Assembly (NCBI GenBank): GCA_023447335.1
Contig: JAEXOD010000202.1
Location: 1 to 20,565, forward strand
Source: Bacteroidota bacterium
Lineage (GTDB): Bacteria; Bacteroidota; Ignavibacteria; Ignavibacteriales; Melioribacteraceae
Reading direction: 5' to 3'
DNA: 20,565 bases
The notes beneath the pieces were generated by a model. The model searched no databases. It saw nothing but the letters and a program-made list of their open reading frames with translations, and had not been told where the DNA came from. A program made the position numbers and the translations under genes. This document shows, one piece after another, positions 14,457 to 20,565 of this stretch; the first letter of the stretch is position 1; each line of letters opens with the position of its first letter.

Positions 14457-16868
14457 ATGTTAAAAAATTATTTTGTTACAGCAATTAGAAATCTAGTAAA
14501 AACCAAATTATTTTCCTTTATTAACATATTCGGATTAACAATCGGAATAACCGTTTTTATTTTAATTTTGCATTACATAGATTACCATAAAAGTTATGAT
14601 AAGTTTAATTCAAAGTATGAAAGAATTTATAGGTTAAGGTACGAAAGGACCGATAAAGACGGTGGTGCCGTAAAATTTGCATCTTGTTGCCCTCCCGCAG
14701 GTTTAGTAATTAGGGAACAATTCAGTCAAGCAGAAAAAGTTGCACGAGTATTTAAAAGCATAGGAACAGTTGCTTACAATGATAAAATGTTTTTTGAAGA
14801 AAGATTGTTTTTTGCAGAAACTGAATTTTTTGAAATTTTTAATTTCAAAATACTAAAAGGAAATCCGCTTAAAGATTTAAAAGAACCGAATACTGCCTTT
14901 ATATCAGAATCAATGGCAAGTAAATATTTCGGAAAGACTGATCCTATCGGAAAAATAATAAATGTAGATAAAAAAACGATCTATAAAATAGTAGGTATAT
15001 TTAAAGATGTTCCTCAAAACTCACATATTAAATTTGATTTCATCTTTTCATACAAGACATTAATTGCACGATTCGGAGAAGAAGTTGAGTATTCATGGGG
15101 TGATTCCGGTTGGTTTACATATATCCTATTTAAGAAAAACACCAATGTAAATACTTTTCATAAAAAATTAATGGCTTTTATAGATAAAGAAATAAATGAA
15201 GCTTGGAAACCTTACAATCTTAGAATGGAATTAGTATTACAACCGCTTGCCTCAATTCATTTAAATTCAAATTATCAACAAGAATTTGAAGAAAACGGTG
15301 ACGAGGATACGATAAACTTTTTATCAATAATAGCAATTGTAGTAATTATAATAGCTTGGTTAAATTACATTAATTTATCTACAGCACATGCATTAAGTCG
15401 TGCAAAAGAGGTTGGTTTAAGGAAAGTTGTAGGCGCTACACGTTTTCAACTCGTTATTCAGTTTTTTCTGGAAACAATACTTATAAACTTTGTTGCAGCA
15501 TTATTAACCGTTATACTACTAGCATTAATATTTCCTTATATTAGCGAAATAATTTCAATTCCTCAAGATCACATCTTATGGGATAAGTCGATTTTTTGGT
15601 TAAGAATGCTAATAATATTTTCGGTAGGCATTCTTATTTCGGGTATCTATCCTATTTTACTCGTTTCCTCGTTTAGCCCTACCGTAGTACTAAAAGGTAA
15701 ATTGGGAATATCGAACGGAAATAAATTAGGTTTAAGAAAAATACTTGTGGTAATTCAATTTATTATGGCAATAATATTAATAACCTTTACTTTAGCAGTA
15801 ACCGAACAACTTCTCTTTATGAAAAATAGAGATACCGGATTTGATAAAGAAAATGTTTTAGTAGTTCGGGCTCCGAGAGTAAGAGATACCCAATTTAAAA
15901 GCAAGCTGTTAACATTTAAAGAAGAATTATTAAACAATACGGTTGTAAATAAATTCTGCTTTGCTACCGAAGTACCGGGTAAACAAATATTATGGGATGC
16001 CGGCGGAATTTTCAGAGTTGGTTCAGATGAAAATAAAAACTATCAAATAGTGGGTATTGATTATGATTTTGCTGATTTGTTCGATTTAAAATTTGCTGCA
16101 GGGCGGAATTTTTCAAAAGATTTTCCTTCTGATTCAGTAGGGTTAATATTAAACGAGACTGCGGTTGAGTGGTTAGGATTTAAAAATTCAAAAGACGCAA
16201 TAGGAAAACAAATTAGCTATTGGGGTGTTATATATAACGTTGTGGGGGTATTAAAAGATTTTCATCAACAATCATTAAAAAAAGAATTTGAACCCCATAT
16301 TTACAGATTGCTTCCCACCGGTAGAGATGTAAGGGGCTGTTTGGCAATGAAAATTAATGCTAACGAATCATTGGCTATAATAAAAGCAATTAAAGAAAAA
16401 TATAATTCGTTTTTTCCAAATAATCCCTTTGAATATTTCTTTTTGGAAGATTATTATAACGAACAATATAAATCAGACGAATTATTTAGCAGTGTATTTA
16501 CAATATTTTCTTTATTAGCAATATTTGTTACATGTTTAGGAGTGTTAGGTCTTTCTTCTTTTATGGTTGTCCAAAAAACAAAAGAAATAGGCATAAGAAA
16601 AGTATTGGGAGCTAGTGTTTTTAGTATTATAAAACTATTAACTAAAGATTTTTTAATTTTAATAATAATTGCTTTTGTCATATGTATACCTTTTAGTTAT
16701 ACTTTAATTGATACATGGCTTTTATCATATGCCGTTAAAATTGATATAACCCCCATATTGTTTATAATCCCTTTAATTATAGTATTAGTAATTACATTTT
16801 TTACTATAAGTTTTTATGTAATTAAAGCCGCAAAAAACAATCCTGTTGATTCGTTAAGATATGAATAA
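14457..16868 (+). CDS. FtsX/MacB-like ABC permease 2 (paralogue of permease 1)
   Basis: This 803-residue permease has the same order of parts as its neighbour: first helix at about 20-40, periplasmic core, three helices around 285-410, a fourth starting near 425, a second core, then three C-terminal helices. FtsX signatures are AKEVGLRKVVGAT and TKEIGIRKVLGAS, and the end is NNPVDSLRYE. The segment SFINIFGLTIGITVFILILHY corresponds to SFINIFGLAVAVAVCLLILLY in permease 1, showing common ancestry by duplication. AGG lies about 9 nt upstream of the ATG, and only 10 nt separate the two genes. A heterodimer of the two permeases sharing one ATPase dimer is the simplest model (inference). It is followed after 25 nt by the SGNH hydrolase gene. 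Confidence 0.93.
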   Translation: MLKNYFVTAIRNLVKTKLFSFINIFGLTIGITVFILILHYIDYHKSYDKFNSKYERIYRLRYERTDKDGGAVKFASCCPPAGLVIREQFSQAEKVARVFKSIGTVAYNDKMFFEERLFFAETEFFEIFNFKILKGNPLKDLKEPNTAFISESMASKYFGKTDPIGKIINVDKKTIYKIVGIFKDVPQNSHIKFDFIFSYKTLIARFGEEVEYSWGDSGWFTYILFKKNTNVNTFHKKLMAFIDKEINEAWKPYNLRMELVLQPLASIHLNSNYQQEFEENGDEDTINFLSIIAIVVIIIAWLNYINLSTAHALSRAKEVGLRKVVGATRFQLVIQFFLETILINFVAALLTVILLALIFPYISEIISIPQDHILWDKSIFWLRMLIIFSVGILISGIYPILLVSSFSPTVVLKGKLGISNGNKLGLRKILVVIQFIMAIILITFTLAVTEQLLFMKNRDTGFDKENVLVVRAPRVRDTQFKSKLLTFKEELLNNTVVNKFCFATEVPGKQILWDAGGIFRVGSDENKNYQIVGIDYDFADLFDLKFAAGRNFSKDFPSDSVGLILNETAVEWLGFKNSKDAIGKQISYWGVIYNVVGVLKDFHQQSLKKEFEPHIYRLLPTGRDVRGCLAMKINANESLAIIKAIKEKYNSFFPNNPFEYFFLEDYYNEQYKSDELFSSVFTIFSLLAIFVTCLGVLGLSSFMVVQKTKEIGIRKVLGASVFSIIKLLTKDFLILIIIAFVICIPFSYTLIDTWLLSYAVKIDITPILFIIPLIIVLVITFFTISFYVIKAAKNNPVDSLRYE

Positions 16869-16893
16869 CTTAAAATAAAATTAAAGACAAAAA

Positions 16894-18447
16894 ATGAAAA
16901 TATCATCAATAAATAAAATAATAACAATTTTTTTAATTATTCTTTTAACTATTTCTATTTATGCTAAAGAAAAGAAAAAAGTAGTAATTTTAGGATCTTC
17001 AGTTGCTAGCGGATGGGTCACAAGCTATAAAACAAAATATGACATGAAAAACGGTTGGGCTTATAGATTAGAAAGAAATTATTCTGACGAGTACGAAGTT
17101 ATCAATATATCAATTCCCGGTAACAAAACCACAGACGTACTAAATAGGTTGGAAAAAGATTTATTTTCATTGAGCCCAAACTACGTTATTATTTCGCTTT
17201 CTCTATCCAACGAAGGAATTATGGGAGAAAATAAAGATTCGGTTTTCACCCTATTTAATTCCAATCTATTATCAATTATTAATAAATGCAAAGAGAATAA
17301 CATTACGCCTATTATAGGTTATTGCTATCCAAACGATGAATACTCCGAGATAGAATATGAATACATAAAAAAGATGAACGCCTTTATTAACGGCTTAAAT
17401 TATTCATCTATAAACTTTTGCGGAAATATAAATAACGGAAAAGGCAATTTTATAAACGGATACACGTATGACGAAGGGCACCCCGATAATACCGGACATG
17501 AAGAAATGTTTTATTCTCTATCTACTTCAATATTTGAAAAAATATTTAGCAAGGAATTAAAAATTGATAGATCAATTAAAGGGACTAAGATAAACAATAA
17601 TCTATATTTTATACCAAAAGAAATTATGCATAGTTTTACTATTTCGATTGAGATATCAAATGATGAAATAGTTAAATCTTTTGAAATAGAAAACTACGAT
17701 GAAAATAATATAAAAATAGAATTGTTTAAAAACAAATTAATCTTTGACGGTGAGGAATTGTTTTTAAACGCATCAAATAATAAATACAGCAATTTATGTA
17801 TTTCCTATAATTTTTTATTAAACAAAGTAGCAATTTACTTGGACGGTAAATTTTTGTTTAATAAAGAAAAAAAACTAATCCCTTTATGCTTTGTATTTTA
17901 TAAAAACAATAAAACTGAATATCGAAACCTAACAATAAATAGGGCAACTTTATCAGGTGAAGAAATTGCACAGCTTAATGAAGGAATTATTCAAAAAGGA
18001 AGTTTAGATTTATATGTTCCGTTTAACAAAAACACTGCAAATATTATAAATTCAAAATTGCAACTAACAAATATAAAGACTGAATATTTTTCAAAAAAAG
18101 AAGAGTTAAAAAATAGAATTAAATTAGCGGAACAACAGAAAAAAAACGAGCCTGTAGTTATTGAGAAAAAACCAATAAATTTAGATCCTTCTATTTTTAA
18201 AAATTATGTTGGGGTTTATAATTTCCAGCCCGGTTTAGATGTTAAAATTTACATTGAACATGATTATTTAATTCTAGAAGACTTTGACCGAAATAAGTTT
18301 AAATTAATGCCTGAAACAGAAAATCAATTTTTTATAAAACATCCTTTGTCAGAATTTATTGTTTTATTTAATTCTAATAACAACGGTATAATAGAATCAG
18401 TTACTTTAAGTATAAACGGAAAGGAATTTTTGTTAAAAAAAATATAA
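16894..18447 (+). CDS. Secreted SGNH/GDSL-type hydrolase with LamG-like and DUF3471-like domains
   Basis: This 517-residue protein is exported by a Sec signal peptide (1-24, cleavage probably after IYA). Residues 28-220 form an SGNH esterase/lipase core. Block I is ILGSSVASGW with probable nucleophile S36 (GSS replaces the usual GDS). Block II glycine is in ISIPGNKT (G76), block III asparagine in LSLSNEG (N106), and block V is DEGHPDNTGH with D193 and H196. Residues about 235-385 look like a concanavalin/LamG sandwich (NKVAIYLDGK, then LTINRATLSGEEIAQLNEG). Residues about 430-517 resemble the DUF3471 domain found after serine hydrolases (FKNYVGVYNFQPGLDVKIYI). It probably acts on an acyl or acetyl ester at the envelope; substrate unknown. 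It closes the exporter operon, 25 nt after permease 2, suggesting a shared role. Confidence 0.85.
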   Translation: MKISSINKIITIFLIILLTISIYAKEKKKVVILGSSVASGWVTSYKTKYDMKNGWAYRLERNYSDEYEVINISIPGNKTTDVLNRLEKDLFSLSPNYVIISLSLSNEGIMGENKDSVFTLFNSNLLSIINKCKENNITPIIGYCYPNDEYSEIEYEYIKKMNAFINGLNYSSINFCGNINNGKGNFINGYTYDEGHPDNTGHEEMFYSLSTSIFEKIFSKELKIDRSIKGTKINNNLYFIPKEIMHSFTISIEISNDEIVKSFEIENYDENNIKIELFKNKLIFDGEELFLNASNNKYSNLCISYNFLLNKVAIYLDGKFLFNKEKKLIPLCFVFYKNNKTEYRNLTINRATLSGEEIAQLNEGIIQKGSLDLYVPFNKNTANIINSKLQLTNIKTEYFSKKEELKNRIKLAEQQKKNEPVVIEKKPINLDPSIFKNYVGVYNFQPGLDVKIYIEHDYLILEDFDRNKFKLMPETENQFFIKHPLSEFIVLFNSNNNGIIESVTLSINGKEFLLKKI

Positions 18448-18450
18448 ATT

Positions 18451-18510
18451 TTATATCAGGGGGATATAAGTGTAGCGGGCGGAAATTTTTATTAAGTTTC
18501 CCCTGCTGCA
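18451..18510 (+). other. Two adjacent stem-loops in a GC-rich patch after the hydrolase gene
   Basis: TTATATC-AGGGG-GATATAA (18451-18469) is a perfect 7-bp stem with a 5-nt loop, beginning 3 nt after the stop codon. Immediately after it, TGTAGCGGGCGGAAA (18471-18485) can pair imperfectly with TTTCCCCTGCTGCA (18497-18510). The G/C richness is unusual for this window. It could be part of the operon's 3' end structure or a small regulatory RNA element; function unknown. Confidence 0.45.
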
Positions 18511-18554
18511 TCTTTATTTAAGTTTGTCACCCATTATATATCGTAAGGGAATAA

Positions 18555-18598
18555 AAAAGGCGATATTAAAAGCTTGAGCAACTTTTAATTCGCCTTTT
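18555..18598. terminator. Intrinsic terminator between convergent genes, probably bidirectional
   Basis: The arms AAAGGCGATATTAAAAG and CTTTTAATTCGCCTTT pair over about 16 bp with a single bulged base around a loop of about 9 nt. It is flanked by an A-run on the left and T-rich sequence (GTTTTTTATT) on the right. It can therefore end transcription of the exporter operon (plus) and of the convergent secreted-protein gene (minus). Confidence 0.88.
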
Positions 18599-18668
18599 GT
18601 TTTTTATTAAAACTTAAATTAAATTTTAATATAACTCATAATCAAATCTGAGTATTAACAATTCAAAA

Positions 18669-20565
18669 TTATTTTATTAGGGACATTTTTTTAGTTATAC
18701 TATATTCACCATGTGTTAACTTATAAAAATAAACACCGCTACTAAATTTAGATGCATTAAATTCTACCGTATATGAACCGGGTGCTTGATTTTGATCAAC
18801 TAAAGTTGCTACTTTATTACCAAGAATATCATATACTTCCAAATTAGTTTTTGCATTACCTATATTTTGTGGAATTGAATAATTAATTCGAGTTGATGGA
18901 TTAAACGGATTAGGATAATTTTGTTCTAGCGAAAAATTATAATTTCCGTTTAAAGCTTCTTCTAAACTTACCAATGTATAATCGAATTTAGCAAACTCAT
19001 TAATTTCAATGTCAGTATTGCTGTTACCAACCGGCACTTGATTTAATAAAGCACCGGCATCATTAGTATTATAATTACCCACAGCCAAATATAAATAAGA
19101 AGGAATGTATCCGTACTGTTGTTGAATATTTATTGTTCCTTCTAAATAATTACCGCTTGCTTTACCGGTGTTACCGATATTATCAGTCCAACCAGTATAA
19201 TTATTTGTACTTTCATTTGCCAAGAATGCATCCCAGCTTACAACTTTACCGGTCTTAGCCCAAGGCGCATTTCTTAAGTTACCAAGCGAATCTGTTAAAA
19301 ACACAAATACGTCTTTTCCTAATGAAGGTGCCGATTGTGTAGCAACATATAGCTCAGAACCGTTCCAACCCACATATAAATCTACATTGTTATTAGTTGC
19401 AAGTTTACGAACCTGTTCATCTAAATTACCGTCCATTGTATAACTAGTATTACCGCCACCGCCTCCCGTAACAGTAATATTATAATCTTGACCGTTATTA
19501 TTATTCCAAGTATTATCATTAAAATGAATAACAAAATTAACGCTATTGACTGATTGCAAGGGATTATTAAAAGGACCGATTTTTATTTTAATTGTTCCTG
19601 CGGTATCAGGACTTTCAAAAGGAGATTCGACAGAAGGACCGCTTCCGAAGATTAATGTACCTGGAGTCCAATAAGCTTGGTTTGGTAATGTCCAAGTATT
19701 AACGCCCCAATGTAATTTAGCTCCTTGAGGTGCTCCGCCAACCGTAACGGTAATTGTATCATTTATTGTTGGGTTTACGGGTGACCAACTAACACCGCTA
19801 TTTGTAGAGCCTCCCCCCGTACCGTTTCCAATCCAAACATGTTTTAAAGGTGATTTAGCAATATTACCGTTATTATCTTTGGCTTCAATGTAATAATCAA
19901 TCATTTTATCGTTTAATCCGGTAATCTCCGCATTATACTCTTTTGATTTTACAGTAGGCTGCATACTTGTCATCGATATAAAATCCGTACCGGTCATATC
20001 CGATTCATTCCAAGTACCACCATTATACAAAAAGTTAGATGAGGTTAACACATCGCTTTCGCTTATTCTATACTTTAGTTTAACATATTGCAAACCGCTA
20101 ATATCGTAAACATAACTCCATATTTTTACGTTGTTGGTTTGAACAATACCCCACTCTGTACTACCGGGATTATATGGTTTACGCTGAGGTAAAAATATTG
20201 TGGGAGGAGTTAAGTCACTTCCGGTTACCAACTGTGAATACGAATAAGCTAAATTTGCAGCACGTGTAGGATGATCATCCCAAATACCGTTTAAAGAACC
20301 GTCCCAATACCAATAACAGCTTGTTTCACCGACCAATAAATATTTCCAAGCTTCTTTAGTGTTTTGGTTGGAAGGGTTTATTTGTTCAGCCGTTAAAACA
20401 CTATTTTTTACGGCTGTTAAAACAGACCAACTATTTCTATCCGGTGAATAACCATTACTTCCGGGGTCTCCTAACCATTTTTTAAATTCGGGATCACCGT
20501 TATCTGCCCCACTCCAAGAACCGTCTTCAACATGAATTTCATCATTTAAATCCGGCGGGAACATT
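18669..20565 (-). CDS. Secreted GH57-like amylolytic protein with starch-binding module and type IX sorting domain (C-terminal part)
   Basis: The frame is open to the last base, so the N-terminus lies beyond the window; 631 residues from the first visible Met are seen. Residues 1-115 (VEDGSWSGADNGDPEFKKWL, then YLLVGETSCYWYWD) match the C-terminal part of secreted GH57 alpha-amylase/amylopullulanase-like domains. The catalytic residues would lie upstream. A beta-rich domain (about 120-245) follows, then a CBM25-like starch-binding module (about 258-366; LHWGVNTW and FNDNTWNNNNGQDY) and a sandwich domain resembling DOMON/CBM9 (about 375-530). The last 90 residues are a type IX secretion sorting domain: FSLEQNYPNPFNPSTRINY, VYDILGNKVATLVD, SGVYFYKL and a basic end KKMSLIK. 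The product is probably exported to the surface or medium to degrade alpha-glucans. It converges on the exporter operon, sharing a terminator, and is likely unrelated to it. Confidence 0.85.
   Translation of the reverse strand, partial: MFPPDLNDEIHVEDGSWSGADNGDPEFKKWLGDPGSNGYSPDRNSWSVLTAVKNSVLTAEQINPSNQNTKEAWKYLLVGETSCYWYWDGSLNGIWDDHPTRAANLAYSYSQLVTGSDLTPPTIFLPQRKPYNPGSTEWGIVQTNNVKIWSYVYDISGLQYVKLKYRISESDVLTSSNFLYNGGTWNESDMTGTDFISMTSMQPTVKSKEYNAEITGLNDKMIDYYIEAKDNNGNIAKSPLKHVWIGNGTGGGSTNSGVSWSPVNPTINDTITVTVGGAPQGAKLHWGVNTWTLPNQAYWTPGTLIFGSGPSVESPFESPDTAGTIKIKIGPFNNPLQSVNSVNFVIHFNDNTWNNNNGQDYNITVTGGGGGNTSYTMDGNLDEQVRKLATNNNVDLYVGWNGSELYVATQSAPSLGKDVFVFLTDSLGNLRNAPWAKTGKVVSWDAFLANESTNNYTGWTDNIGNTGKASGNYLEGTINIQQQYGYIPSYLYLAVGNYNTNDAGALLNQVPVGNSNTDIEINEFAKFDYTLVSLEEALNGNYNFSLEQNYPNPFNPSTRINYSIPQNIGNAKTNLEVYDILGNKVATLVDQNQAPGSYTVEFNASKFSSGVYFYKLTHGEYSITKKMSLIK

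Overview
The window is AT-rich chromosomal DNA (roughly 30% G+C by eye) from a Gram-negative bacterium of the Bacteroidota/Chlorobiota/Ignavibacteriota group. My best guess is an Ignavibacteria-like organism. The clues are a C-terminal type IX secretion sorting domain with the NYPNPFNPST motif, 800-residue FtsX/MacB-type permeases, AT-rich leaders that often lack a clear Shine-Dalgarno sequence, and a sigma-54-dependent regulator next to a sigma-54 promoter. The taxonomic placement is inference from these features only.

Region 1 (1-1910, minus strand) is an origin-proximal housekeeping block. It holds the tRNA-modification pair mnmE then mnmG (mnmG is cut by the window start). The 104-bp gap between them carries three copies of the 14-bp parS core, the ParB centromere site. 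Region 2 (1911-5833) starts with a 415-bp AT-rich gap. Two paralogous membrane histidine kinases follow, overlapping by 16 nt and with no response regulator beside them, and then a HAD-type phosphatase. Region 3 (5834-6162) is non-coding apart from the end of one small ORF. It holds two hairpins and a 97-bp tandem repeat (2.3 copies) studded with CGTCTAA elements spaced 11, 11, 21 and 54 bp apart, close to whole helical turns.

Region 4 (6126-9853, minus strand) encodes an NtrC-type sigma-54 activator and its histidine kinase (1 nt apart), then a small lipoprotein, an ArsC/Spx-like thioredoxin-fold protein and a 61-residue ORF that ends inside the repeat. Region 5 (9854-18598) begins with a divergent control region. 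It has a near-consensus -24/-12 promoter at 10008-10023, preceded by a 16-bp palindrome and a degenerate second copy 20 bp away, as expected for activator binding. The promoter drives a five-gene operon: a HlyD/MacA-like adaptor, an ABC ATPase, two paralogous 8-TM FtsX/MacB-like permeases and a secreted SGNH hydrolase with LamG-like and DUF3471-like domains. A strong stem-loop terminator closes it.

Region 6 (18669-20565, minus strand) is the C-terminal part of a secreted GH57-like, starch-binding protein with a type IX sorting domain.

The most coherent story is a two-component, sigma-54-controlled envelope export system. The kinase probably senses something at the inner membrane, the activator binds the palindromes and opens the -24/-12 promoter, and the adaptor/ATPase/twin-permease machine is made with a periplasmic or exported esterase. 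The substrate cannot be told from sequence. The least explained feature is the helically phased repeat array at 5938-6162.
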